Below are positions 26,070-33,534 of a DNA stretch of 49,254 nt, piece by piece. Both the position numbers and the translations under genes were made by a program. The notes under the pieces were generated by a model. That model was not told the DNA's origin and did no database searches. It saw nothing but the letters and a program-made list of their open reading frames with translations. How positions within the stretch are numbered: position 1 is the first letter of the stretch; each line of letters starts with the position of its first letter. Source of the DNA: DYEP01 sp040755615 (GTDB lineage Bacteria; Bacillota; Sulfobacillia; DUSP01; DYEP01); assembly GCA_040755615.1 (NCBI GenBank), contig JBFMAL010000021.1, positions 1 to 49,254 on the forward strand. The letters are read 5' to 3'.

Positions 26070-26869
26070 CACTCTCTGACGAACAAGTGCTGAGGTACTC
26101 GCGGAATATCGTGCTGGACCAGGTAGGCAAGCGGGGCCAGATCAGGCTGCTCGGGTCCAGCGTGCTTGTGGTGGGTACAGGCGGCCTCGGGTCCCCTGTC
26201 AGCTACTACCTGGCGGCGGCGGGAGTAGGAAGGATAGGTCTGGTCGACGGCGATGTTGTGGATCTGTCGAACTTGCAAAGGCAGATCCTTCACACTACAG
26301 CAGATCTCGGTCGGCAGAAGGTATTCTCTGCACGTGAGAAACTGCTTGCGCTCAATCCGGATATTACCGTTTCCGTTTATGAGTCTATGCTGAGCGAAGA
26401 GAATGCTGACGCGCTCGTTAGGGAGTATGATGTGGTGGTAGATGCCACCGACAATTTCGCCGCCCGGTATATCATGAACGACGCGTGTGTCAGGGCGGGC
26501 AGGTACATGGTTCACGGCAGCATATTCCGGTTCGAAGGGCAGGTGACCGTGTTCGGACGTGAAGGCCCGTGTTACCGCTGTATATATCCTTCGGTCCCTC
26601 CGCCGGATCTTATGCCGACGTGCGCCCAGGTAGGGGTGCTCGGTGCAGTACCCGGGGTCATAGGCTCTATACAGGCCCTTGAGGTCCTCAAGATACTACT
26701 TGACGCCGGGCGAACGCTGTCAGGCAGGCTGATCCTGTTTAACGGGCTCTCGATGGAGTTCATGGAGGTCGAGGTCCAGCCGGATCCGGCCTGCGCCTGC
26801 CGCGGAGGCACGGGGGACGCTGTCGTACGCCCGACATACAATAGATGTCAAAAGGCGAATCAGGGGTGA
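26066..26869 (+). CDS. ThiF/MoeB/HesA-family adenylyltransferase (E1-like)
   Basis: An E1-like enzyme of 267 residues that, in known relatives, activates the C-terminal glycine of a ubiquitin-like sulfur carrier with ATP. The nucleotide motif GTGGLG is at 37-42, followed by VDGDVVDLSNLQRQ with the arginine used in catalysis and the VVDATDNFAARY motif. The likely active cysteine is C186 (MPTCAQVGVLG). Of the zinc ligands, C169/C172 form a normal CxxC, but the second pair is C243/C245 (CxC instead of CxxC). There is no rhodanese domain. The GTG start overlaps the upstream stop. No ThiS/MoaD-like gene is visible nearby. Confidence 0.9.
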   Translation: MTLSDEQVLRYSRNIVLDQVGKRGQIRLLGSSVLVVGTGGLGSPVSYYLAAAGVGRIGLVDGDVVDLSNLQRQILHTTADLGRQKVFSAREKLLALNPDITVSVYESMLSEENADALVREYDVVVDATDNFAARYIMNDACVRAGRYMVHGSIFRFEGQVTVFGREGPCYRCIYPSVPPPDLMPTCAQVGVLGAVPGVIGSIQALEVLKILLDAGRTLSGRLILFNGLSMEFMEVEVQPDPACACRGGTGDAVVRPTYNRCQKANQG

Positions 26870-26875
26870 TCCCGT

Positions 26876-27118
26876 ATGGGTGAAGACTACGACGCGCTCT
26901 GTGACATAAGGGGAGACAAGTGTCCCATGACGTACATCAAGGCTCGGATTACGCTGGAGGACCTGAAACCGCAGCAGGTAATGCTTGTGCTCATCGATTA
27001 CGCGCCGGCGGTGGACAATCTGAGACGCAATTTCACCATGGAAGGCCAGCAAGTTTACGGGATCGAACAGGTGGGACCGGGTGAATGGAGACTCCGTGTG
27101 AGAAAACTTACTGCTTGA
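26876..27118 (+). CDS. TusA/SirA-family sulfurtransferase
   Basis: A small protein of 80 residues with the TusA signature: ALCDIRGDKCPMTYIKARITLEDL, where C16 followed by Pro-Met matches the persulfide-carrying cysteine. The rest (QVMLVLIDYAPAVDNLRRNFTMEGQQV) is the usual two-helix, four-strand fold. TusA proteins relay sulfur from cysteine desulfurases to acceptors. It lies six bases after the E1-like gene, and its 3' end overlaps the peptidase gene by 34 bases, so the three are likely made together. Confidence 0.88.
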   Translation: MGEDYDALCDIRGDKCPMTYIKARITLEDLKPQQVMLVLIDYAPAVDNLRRNFTMEGQQVYGIEQVGPGEWRLRVRKLTA

Positions 27119-27498
27119 GCGAGGCTCTCCGCGACGCCCTATGGGAAGCTGCCATCGCTGCGGCGCCCGGTGAGGCGTGCGGGATGGTTACCGGTAAGGG
27201 GAGGCGCTTTCTGGTCTTTTGGAAGGCCCGTAACGCAAGCGAAGACAAGAACTCGTTCCTGATGCACCCCGAAGACCAGTTGGCGGCCATTGATGGTGCT
27301 GAGCAGCAAGGCCACGACCTGGTGGCGGTGTTTCACTCTCATCCCAGGGGGCCCGCATCCCCTTCGGAAAAGGACCTGGCGCTGCTTGCTTACCCGGGTT
27401 ACCTGTACATGATCGCCTCCTTGGAGCAGCGTGAAATGCACATTTACGAGGCATCTGAAGGTACGCTGAAGAGGACGGGATTGGTGGTGAAGGGATGA
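27085..27498 (+). CDS. JAMM/MPN metallopeptidase, M67 (Mec+-like)
   Basis: A zinc peptidase of 137 residues. The JAMM motif is complete: E30 (APGEACGM), H84 and H86 in FHSHPRGPASPSEKD, then S94 and D97. Bacterial members such as Mec+ cleave amino acids or peptides from the C-terminal glycines of sulfur-carrier proteins, for instance in CysO-dependent cysteine synthesis. ATG 27085 overlaps the TusA gene and has GGTGGGA upstream; TTG 27115, overlapping the TusA stop, is an alternative. Its stop overlaps the nadE start (ATGA). Confidence 0.9.
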   Translation: METPCEKTYCLSEALRDALWEAAIAAAPGEACGMVTGKGRRFLVFWKARNASEDKNSFLMHPEDQLAAIDGAEQQGHDLVAVFHSHPRGPASPSEKDLALLAYPGYLYMIASLEQREMHIYEASEGTLKRTGLVVKG

Positions 27499-28208
27499 AG
27501 GAAATAGCGGATAGGCTGGTAAAATGGATAGCTGAACACGTGGAGGGGGCCGGTGCCCGGGGTACTGTGGTGGGCGTCAGCGGTGGCGTGGACTCGGCTG
27601 CGGTGCTTGCGCTATGCGCGAGGGCTACTCCAGGCCGTGTGACTGGCGTCATCATGCCGTGCCATAGCGCGGCACAGGACCTGGAGGATGCCGAACTAGT
27701 CATCCGGACGGTGGGCGTAGAGAGCCTGATCGTGGACTTGACGCCGGTTTTCGACCGGTTTGTTGAGACCCTGGGTGAATCAGCGATGCTTGGGGACCTG
27801 GCTCAGGCAAACATTAGGCCCAGGCTGCGCATGATTACCCTCTACCATGTGGCCGCAAGGCGCAAATCCCTCGTGGTTGGTACGGGTAACAGGGCGGAGA
27901 TGCACGTGGGATATTTTACAAAACACGGGGACGGAGGGGTGGACCTTCTGCCGCTTGGAGGCCTGGTTAAGGAAGAGGTCCGGCGGCTTGCGTCGTACCT
28001 CGGTATCCCTGACCGGATTGTGAATAGGGTGCCTTCAGCAGGGCTCTGGCCAGGTCAGACCGACGAGGGGGAGATGGGTCTCACGTACAAGGAGATTGAC
28101 GAATACTTGTTGACCGGAGATGCCAAACCCCGAGTGCAACAGATGATAGACAGCATGCACAGATTGAGCGAGCACAAGCGGAGGATGCCTCCGGTTCCGG
28201 TACTTTAA
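27495..28208 (+). CDS. nadE: NAD+ synthase (ammonia-dependent)
   Basis: Converts nicotinic acid adenine dinucleotide to NAD+ with ATP and ammonia. The 237 residues contain the ATP-pyrophosphatase loop SGGVDS (29-34), the GNRAEMHVGYFTKHGDGGVDLLPLGGLVK segment that binds the dinucleotide, and the PSAGLWPGQTDEGEMG loop. There is no glutaminase domain, so it uses free ammonia or a separate partner. It is the last gene of the overlapping run that starts with the RseC-like protein. Its presence there suggests that the run is expressed with core redox metabolism. Confidence 0.95.
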   Translation: MKEIADRLVKWIAEHVEGAGARGTVVGVSGGVDSAAVLALCARATPGRVTGVIMPCHSAAQDLEDAELVIRTVGVESLIVDLTPVFDRFVETLGESAMLGDLAQANIRPRLRMITLYHVAARRKSLVVGTGNRAEMHVGYFTKHGDGGVDLLPLGGLVKEEVRRLASYLGIPDRIVNRVPSAGLWPGQTDEGEMGLTYKEIDEYLLTGDAKPRVQQMIDSMHRLSEHKRRMPPVPVL

Positions 28209-28243
28209 TCTGTAAAGAACCTGAGAGAGGAGGCGCGTCCGAG

Positions 28244-28996
28244 ATGTCAGGACACTCAAAATGGGCGAATATAAAGCATAAGAAGGCGAAAGTAGACGCG
28301 CAAAGGGGGAACATATTCTCAAAGATAAGCCGCGAGCTGATGGTTGCCGCAAGAGCAGGAGGGGGTAACCCCGACACCAACACCAGGCTGAGGATAGCCA
28401 TACAGAAGGCGAGGGAGGCCAACATTCCCTCTGAGAACATCCAGAGGGCCATTCAAAAGGGCACCGGCGAACTCGAAGGCATAAACTACGAGGAGCTCGT
28501 TTACGAGGGGTACGGCCCCGGTGGCGTCGCCATAATGCTGGACATATTGACAGACAACCGCAACAGGACTGCAGGAGAGATCCGGCACCTGTTCTCAAAA
28601 CACGGGGGCAACCTGGGCGAAACAGGATGCGTTTCCTGGATGTTTGAGAAGCGAGGATATATCGTTGTGAATAAGGAAGGATCTCCAGGAGAGGACGACC
28701 TGATGCTCATCGCGCTCGAGGCGGGCGCTGAAGACCTGGTATCTGAAGGGGATACATACGAGGTGTTCACAAAACCGGAAGACCTGGAGGCAGTCAGGGA
28801 GAGCCTAGTCGCATCAGGCGTTCCGGTGGCGCAGGCAGAGGTAACGATGTTGCCCAAGTCGACGGTGTCGGTCGCCGAGAAAGACGTGGAGAAGCTGCTA
28901 AAGCTGATGGACGTGCTAGAAGAGCACGATGACGTGCAGAACGTTTACGCCAATTTCGATTTGCCCGAAGAAGTGATGCAAAAGCATATGAGTTGA
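28244..28996 (+). CDS. yebC: YebC/PmpR family DNA-binding regulatory protein
   Basis: A cytoplasmic protein of 250 residues. The N-terminal MSGHSKWANIKHKKAKVDAQRG and the GGGNPDTNTRLRIAIQKAREANIPSENI region are nearly invariant in the family. The family has been described as transcription regulators, and some members affect translation of proline-rich stretches. It precedes ruvC by 1.6 kb, the same neighbourhood as in many bacteria. GAGAGGAGG lies upstream of the ATG. Confidence 0.95.
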   Translation: MSGHSKWANIKHKKAKVDAQRGNIFSKISRELMVAARAGGGNPDTNTRLRIAIQKAREANIPSENIQRAIQKGTGELEGINYEELVYEGYGPGGVAIMLDILTDNRNRTAGEIRHLFSKHGGNLGETGCVSWMFEKRGYIVVNKEGSPGEDDLMLIALEAGAEDLVSEGDTYEVFTKPEDLEAVRESLVASGVPVAQAEVTMLPKSTVSVAEKDVEKLLKLMDVLEEHDDVQNVYANFDLPEEVMQKHMS

Positions 28997-29035
28997 CAGA
29001 ACTGGACACACTGATCCCCAAAGGGGGGAAGCGGT

Positions 29036-29605
29036 ATGTCCAGCAACGTCAGATGGAGAAGGCTGTGGATCGCTTCGGTGCTCTGCCTCGCGGTGGCGTT
29101 TGCCGCTGGCTATTGGTGGGGAGCAGGGCTTATCCCCAGAGACCTTCTGCCCGAAAGCATAAGAGGCCCGGGGCAGATGGGTATGGGTGCGGGCAACGTG
29201 GTGGCTCCGGATGCCGCCTTCACATACATTATCTCGTACTCCGAATGTGATGACGTGGAGGAGCACCAGGAGACCGCCGACGCCTACGTGGTCGGTATGA
29301 CCGAGGACGAGGTAGCGCAGGCCTTTCCGGACTGGATGATCCTGTATTTCTCACCGAAGCAAGTGACGCTCGCCAAGGAAGTAGGCGGGATGTGTGAGGA
29401 GCACCTGTTATACAGAAGCATCGGGATCAAGGACGGCATAGTGACGGTATACTACGGCAAGAAACCTGACCCGGAAATGGTGCACACGGTTACCGGAATA
29501 CCCGTGAGCAGACTCCTGTCAAACGACCGGGCACTGCTCCAGGCGGGAATCGTGGTTATGGGCGACGAAGCGGTGGCAGAGTTCCTTGAGGGCCTGTCAG
29601 AGTAG
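29036..29605 (+). CDS. BofC-like sporulation regulator domain protein
   Basis: A protein of 189 residues with an N-terminal signal anchor (about 9-28, LWIASVLCLAVAFAAGYWWG) and an extracytoplasmic domain whose HLLYRSIGIKDGIVTVYYG segment resembles the BofC C-terminal domain. In Bacillus, BofC is a forespore intermembrane-space protein that restrains sigma-K activation, and bofC lies just upstream of ruvA. The location between yebC and ruvC supports the assignment. GGGGGGAAGCGG precedes the ATG. Similarity is limited to the C-terminal domain, so function is inferred. Confidence 0.7.
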   Translation: MSSNVRWRRLWIASVLCLAVAFAAGYWWGAGLIPRDLLPESIRGPGQMGMGAGNVVAPDAAFTYIISYSECDDVEEHQETADAYVVGMTEDEVAQAFPDWMILYFSPKQVTLAKEVGGMCEEHLLYRSIGIKDGIVTVYYGKKPDPEMVHTVTGIPVSRLLSNDRALLQAGIVVMGDEAVAEFLEGLSE

Positions 29606-29672
29606 GTGAATGATCAGGCAGACCGCCGGAGCCAACAACCAGCAGACGCTCTGATATCCATGTCGTAACGGG

Positions 29673-29702
29673 GCACAGGAAGTATGTATCCTGTGCTTTT
29701 TT
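29673..29702 (+). terminator. Rho-independent terminator after the BofC-like gene
   Basis: GCACAGGA (29673-29680) pairs perfectly with TCCTGTGC (29689-29696), with an 8-base loop and six T residues after it. It lies 68 bases downstream of the stop and closes the yebC side of the cluster. Confidence 0.88.
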
Positions 29703-29991
29703 CGTTCGTGGGTAGTGCGGTATACTTGTCTTGCCGGGAAGTTGTATCAGCGGTTCGGTCTAAGAGCCATCAAACCTTGCTTTTATCCAGGAAGAGGCAT
29801 TTGCATGTGGACGGGATACTGCTTCATTCCACAAGACTGCGCAGTAACGTGGGAGATGCCTTCAGAATGTTCACTGTGTAGACCCTGCTCCATGCCCGTA
29901 CAGAATTTCGCCCGTTTTTGTCGGGGAACTATTCGTTTTTCTTGAACCCCCGTGGCATTGGCTATAAGGCAACATCATTGAGCCTGGAAAG
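29703..29991. other. Region without a supported gene
   Basis: One plus-strand frame (29715-29945, 76 residues) is rich in cysteine (PCFYPGRGICMWTGYCF, ECSLCRPCS), but it lacks a ribosome-binding site and a recognisable domain, so I do not call it a gene. The rest shows no structure beyond the terminator at its left edge. Confidence 0.4.
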
Positions 29992-30261
29992 CTAACGTCT
30001 CTTGAGGGGAAAGGATGGGGTTTCCACGAGTATATCCACGGCAGCAGGAACATCGGCTAAGACGCTATGAATCTGATGTGCCAAAGCACGGCGATCACCT
30101 ATCCCCCGCTTTAGTACCAGGAGATCATAGTCACTATACGGTCTTTCCTGCCCCCTACTCCTGGACGCAAAAAGGATGACTTTATCGGGGTTTACAGCCT
30201 TTGCCGTCTCGCTTATCCGAGGGGACGCCTTCAGTGCCAGTCTACCGGCATGAATTCCTTG
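29992..30261 (-). pseudogene. Remnant of an MNT-type nucleotidyltransferase
   Basis: On the minus strand an open frame of 89 codons reads VILFASRSRGQERPYSDYDLLVLK, matching the polymerase-beta-like minimal nucleotidyltransferase motif GSRARG...SDxD, followed by VPAAVDILVETPSFPLKRR. It has no ATG, GTG or TTG start, the first motif glycine is Ala, and the frame stops soon after the third strand. All this points to a decayed gene. Intact members are usually the antitoxin of HEPN/MNT pairs. No homologue search was possible. Confidence 0.65.
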
Positions 30262-30345
30262 CTAATACTCCGTGTGTAGAATTACACCGTGGACACTGCT
30301 GAATAGTAATCGTCGTACCTAGTTTCTATTTCATGCGTCGCGCGA
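30262..30345 (-). pseudogene. Possible HEPN-domain C-terminal remnant
   Basis: Read toward the nucleotidyltransferase remnant, this stretch gives HEIETRYDDYYSAVSTV, a stop, then FYTRSISKEF. HEPN proteins often end with a similar Thr-Arg-Tyr-Pro-Asp then Tyr-Thr-x-x-x-Ala pattern, and they commonly sit next to MNT genes. The match is short and contains a stop, so this is a weak call resting on context. Confidence 0.3.
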
Positions 30346-30621
30346 CAGAACTGCAACATTGGGAATGGGGACTTTAGTTCTTAATGAACTGCTGCTGATC
30401 GTAATGCCAAGAGGAACAAAGAGGATGTATTCCCGCAATATGTATACAAATGAAAACTATGACCGCACACTGCAGGCCTAGGGAGTATACGGGGCCGTAC
30501 TCTCTCTGTCATCTGGGCCTGGTCCCTGAAGGCGGGTAAATCCGGTGAGAAAGGAGTCGTGCGGGCCCGGACAGGAATTGGAGCACGGACCGTCGAAGCT
30601 AACTTGCCGGAGTGATGGCTC
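30346..30621. other. Region without a supported gene, upstream of ruvC
   Basis: No frame here has a recognisable product. A minus-strand frame overlapping the ruvC start (30381-30692) lacks any domain. No convincing promoter for ruvC was found; the best ribosome-binding site is GGAG about 10 bases before its ATG. Confidence 0.45.
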
Positions 30622-31113
30622 ATGCGGGTTTTAGGTGTGGACCCGGGTACTGCGACGACAGGTTTCGGACTGGTGGAGCAAGAATCCGGCAAGATACGAG
30701 CGGTTGACTACGGCTGCATACGCACATCGCCGGACGTCCCCCTTTCTCAGAGGCTCCACGAGGTGCATGAGCGCATCCAGCGCATTATCCGGGATTTCAG
30801 GCCTGACGTCGTCGCAGTGGAACAGGTGTTCTTCAACAAGAACGCCCGATCGGCACTGCAGGTGGGACAGGCCCGGGGCGTAGTGCTGCTGGCCGCGAAC
30901 CAGTCGGGACTCCCGGTCCTTGAGTACACGCCGCTTGAGGTGAAAATGGGAGTTGTGGGTTACGGCCGCGCCAGCAAGCGTCAGATCCAGTCGATGGTAA
31001 AGGTCCTGCTTGCTCTAGAAGATGAACCGCGCCCTGACGATGCCGCGGACGCACTCGCCGTTGCCCTGTGCTGCATTCATACCGAGACTACGTTAAAGGA
31101 GCTCCGCCAATGA
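30622..31113 (+). CDS. ruvC: Crossover junction endodeoxyribonuclease RuvC
   Basis: Resolves Holliday junctions made during recombinational repair. The 163 residues begin MRVLGVDPGTATTGFGLV, with the first catalytic aspartate at position 7; the second acidic residue is in VVAVEQVFF and the last pair in RPDDAADALAVALCC. The family length is normal. Its stop overlaps the ruvA start (ATGA), so ruvC, ruvA and ruvB form a single unit in the usual order. Confidence 0.96.
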   Translation: MRVLGVDPGTATTGFGLVEQESGKIRAVDYGCIRTSPDVPLSQRLHEVHERIQRIIRDFRPDVVAVEQVFFNKNARSALQVGQARGVVLLAANQSGLPVLEYTPLEVKMGVVGYGRASKRQIQSMVKVLLALEDEPRPDDAADALAVALCCIHTETTLKELRQ

Positions 31114-31706
31114 TAGCAATGCTCAAAGGAACCGTAGACCATCTCGGTCCAGACTACCTGGTGCTCTTCGTATCGGGGGTGGGATACCGGGTATTTATCA
31201 CTACCGCGCTGCGCTCAAGACTTAAGGCGGGGACCGAGGTCACGCTTCACACGCACCTTCATGTAAAGGAAGACAGCTTGACGCTCTACGGGTTTGAGGA
31301 TCAGGCTGAGCTCCAGCTTTTCTCCCTGCTCATTTCGGTCTCAGGGGTAGGGCCGAGGCTGGCGCTGAACGTGCTGAGCTGTCTGACTCCTGACGAGTTC
31401 AGAAAGGCGCTGGTGTTTGAAGAGAGCCGGGTACTCCAGCGGGTGCCCGGCATCGGGAAGAAAGGCGCCGAACGCATACTGCTCGAGCTCAAGGACCGTG
31501 TGACTGGTTCTGCAAGAGAAGCGGTTCGCGGCGCGCAGGGCGCCCCGGCCCCGCCCGGCCCTTCCGGTGAAGCAATGATGGCGCTGCTTGCCCTCGGGTA
31601 TTCGCGAGCGGAAGCGGCGGCGGCACTGGAACGTGCTCTGCCTGAGGCAGGGGCGGAGAAGACGGACGAGCTCGTTAAGTTGTGCCTCAAGATCCTGGCT
31701 CGTTGA
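31110..31706 (+). CDS. ruvA: Holliday junction branch migration protein RuvA
   Basis: Tetrameric DNA-binding subunit that loads RuvB at four-way junctions. About 198 residues from ATG 31110: an OB domain (MIAMLKGTVDHLGPDYLVL, HTHLHVKEDSLTLYGF), a double helix-hairpin-helix core (LISVSGVGPRLALNVLS and RVPGIGKKGAERILLELK), a Pro/Gly/Ala linker and a C-terminal RuvB-binding domain (ALLALGYSRAEAAAAL). An in-frame start at 31068 lies inside ruvC and is not used, because the ATG overlapping the ruvC stop gives the family's normal beginning. Confidence 0.96.
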   Translation: MIAMLKGTVDHLGPDYLVLFVSGVGYRVFITTALRSRLKAGTEVTLHTHLHVKEDSLTLYGFEDQAELQLFSLLISVSGVGPRLALNVLSCLTPDEFRKALVFEESRVLQRVPGIGKKGAERILLELKDRVTGSAREAVRGAQGAPAPPGPSGEAMMALLALGYSRAEAAAALERALPEAGAEKTDELVKLCLKILAR

Positions 31707-31718
31707 GGGGAGACGCTA

Positions 31719-32735
31719 ATGGAAGAACGGATCGTTTCTGGGAAACCTAAGCAGGAGGATGAAGTGCTGGATCTGAGCCTTCGCCCGAGGAGGCTTGATG
31801 ATTATGTGGGGCAGGAGGGATTAAAGGAGAGGCTCTCCATCTACATAGCAGCTGCCAAACAGCGAAGGGAACACCTGGACCACGTGCTTCTTTACGGACC
31901 GCCGGGGCTTGGCAAAACGACGCTGGCACATATCATCGCGAACGAACTGGGTGTGGGACTACGGGCGACCTCTGGACCGGCGATAGAGAGGCCCGGGGAC
32001 CTGGCTGCAATCCTGACCAACTTGGGTCAGCACGACGTGCTGTTTATCGACGAGATTCACAGACTGAACCGGACCGTGGAAGAGATCCTTTACCCTGCGA
32101 TGGAGGATTTCGCGCTGGATATCGTGATAGGTAAGGGACCGAGCGCCAGGTCGCTGAGACTTGAACTTCCGAGATTTACGCTAATCGGCGCGACTACCCG
32201 GGCGGGGTCGCTCACCTCACCGCTCCGGGACAGGTTTGGGGTGATAGCGAGGCTCGACTTTTACAACCCCGCCGAGCTCTGCCGGATCGTGGAACGATCT
32301 GCCGCCATCCTGGGGGTGCACCTTGATCCGGAGGGTGCAGCTGAGATAGCGGCAAGATCGCGAGGCACTCCGCGCGTGGCTAACAGGTTGCTGAAGAGGC
32401 TCAGGGACTATGCTCAGGTCAGGGCAGCAGGGAGAATCACAAAGCAGGTAGCGGAAGAGGGCCTCGCGCTTATGGAAGTGGATCATCTGGGTCTTGACGC
32501 GGTGGACAGGCGGCTACTGTTGGCTATAGCGAGGATGTACGGGGGTGGCCCGGTAGGTATCGAGACGCTGGCGGCCGCCATTTCGGAGGAGACCGAGACC
32601 ATCGAGGATGTCTGCGAACCCTATCTCATGCAGATCGGTTTTCTGCAGAGAACCCCGAGAGGCAGGGTGCTGACACCCCAGGCATTCGCCCACTTGGGTG
32701 TAAGAAGAGACGATCAGGAGAGATTCTTTGAATGA
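31719..32735 (+). CDS. ruvB: Holliday junction branch migration ATPase RuvB
   Basis: The AAA+ motor of RuvAB. The 338 residues show LRPRRLDDYVGQEGLKERL, Walker A GPPGLGKTTLAHIIANELG (about 63-81), Walker B LFIDEIHRLN, sensor 1 TLIGATTRAGSLTSPLRDRFG and the C-terminal winged helix (PYLMQIGFLQRTPRGRVLTPQAF). The length is standard. It lies 12 bases after ruvA and overlaps queH by four bases (ATGA). Confidence 0.97.
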   Translation: MEERIVSGKPKQEDEVLDLSLRPRRLDDYVGQEGLKERLSIYIAAAKQRREHLDHVLLYGPPGLGKTTLAHIIANELGVGLRATSGPAIERPGDLAAILTNLGQHDVLFIDEIHRLNRTVEEILYPAMEDFALDIVIGKGPSARSLRLELPRFTLIGATTRAGSLTSPLRDRFGVIARLDFYNPAELCRIVERSAAILGVHLDPEGAAEIAARSRGTPRVANRLLKRLRDYAQVRAAGRITKQVAEEGLALMEVDHLGLDAVDRRLLLAIARMYGGGPVGIETLAAAISEETETIEDVCEPYLMQIGFLQRTPRGRVLTPQAFAHLGVRRDDQERFFE

Positions 32736-33262
32736 GGATACTGGTGCATACCTGCTGCGGACCGTGCCTTGCGGGAACGCTTCAAAGTCTCAAAGACGGG
32801 GATATCACGGCGTTCTTTTACAACCCCAACATTCACCCGTGGACTGAGTACAAAAAGAGGCTGGAGGCGCTTTGGTCGTTTTGTGAGCAGATATCGATAC
32901 CGCTTGCTGTGGATGACAGCTATGATCTGGATGCGTTTTTTCAGGAGGCGGCAAAGGACAGCGCTTACGGGAAACGATGCCTTCCCTGCTACAGGCTGCG
33001 TCTTGCTCGCACCGCAAAAGAAGCGAAGCAGAAGGGTTTCGACGCTTTTACGACTACGTTGCTCGTAAGCCCATACCAGTTGCACGACGAGATAGCCCGA
33101 ATCGGGGCCGAGGTTTCTGAAGAAACAGGCGTACCCTTCTATTACGTAGACGCAAGGCCGCATTTCAGGCAGGGTAAGCTCGCTGCGAAGGAAGCCGGGC
33201 TCTACCTGCAGAAGTACTGTGGCTGCATATACTCGGAATTTGAACGATACCGGGGAGAGTGA
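32732..33262 (+). CDS. queH: Epoxyqueuosine reductase QueH
   Basis: Performs the last step of queuosine synthesis in tRNA and is the non-cobalamin alternative to QueG. The 176 residues hold the family's metal/iron-sulfur cysteines: LVHTCCGPC at 4-12, KRCLPCYRLRLART in the middle, and YCGCIYSEFERY at the C-terminus. Linkage to queA and tgt, 3-5 kb downstream, supports the function. A second, diverged copy of the gene's last 60 or so bases lies at 34441-34503. The final codons overlap the next small ORF (GTGA). Confidence 0.93.
   Translation: MRILVHTCCGPCLAGTLQSLKDGDITAFFYNPNIHPWTEYKKRLEALWSFCEQISIPLAVDDSYDLDAFFQEAAKDSAYGKRCLPCYRLRLARTAKEAKQKGFDAFTTTLLVSPYQLHDEIARIGAEVSEETGVPFYYVDARPHFRQGKLAAKEAGLYLQKYCGCIYSEFERYRGE
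33187..33249 (+). repeat. Direct repeat copy A: 3' end of queH
   Basis: Bases 33187-33210 are identical to 34441-34464 (24 of 24), and similarity continues with scattered differences to the queH stop. This copy is in frame and encodes the intact C-terminus of QueH. Together with copy B it brackets 1.25 kb that holds the Dam methylase. Confidence 0.85.
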
Positions 33263-33510
33263 AAATATCAGGCAGGCCGGGGTTTGCACTCTCCGGCATC
33301 GCTGCACTCGGGGTAGTTCTCGCGTTTGCCATGCAAGATACGGCACGTATAGGAAAAAGTCGTGATCTTAGCGTACTAGCTGGTGTTTCCTCAGGTAAGT
33401 GTTTCTCGGGGCAAGTGGACACGGGGCTGGGGAGTCAGTTGAAACCGAACTGCATCGAGAACAAGAGACAGGCTTGCTGGTTTTTAAGGGGGGAAGCCAG
33501 GCGTTGTTGA
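33259..33510 (+). CDS. Hypothetical small protein with a hydrophobic N-terminus
   Basis: An 83-residue frame starting at GTG 33259, overlapping the queH stop by four bases. Residues 6-24 (RPGFALSGIAALGVVLAFAM) are hydrophobic and could be a signal anchor; the rest has no recognisable domain. In many Bacillota spoIID or another membrane-anchored gene is found near this spot, so it may be the 5' remnant of such a gene. That is only an inference. It lies inside the segment bracketed by the repeats. Confidence 0.35.
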   Translation: MKISGRPGFALSGIAALGVVLAFAMQDTARIGKSRDLSVLAGVSSGKCFSGQVDTGLGSQLKPNCIENKRQACWFLRGEARRC

Positions 33511-33534
33511 ATCAGAAAGGCCGGGAGTCATAGT

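Noticed and set aside
29745..29775. GGTTCGGTC-like sequence suggesting a tRNA T-arm
   Set aside because: No cloverleaf could be folded around it.
29715..29945. Cysteine-rich 76-residue plus-strand frame
   Set aside because: No ribosome-binding site, no known domain, and it begins inside the run-out of a terminator.
30381..30692. Minus-strand frame overlapping the ruvC start
   Set aside because: It has no domain, and ruvC is certain on the plus strand.
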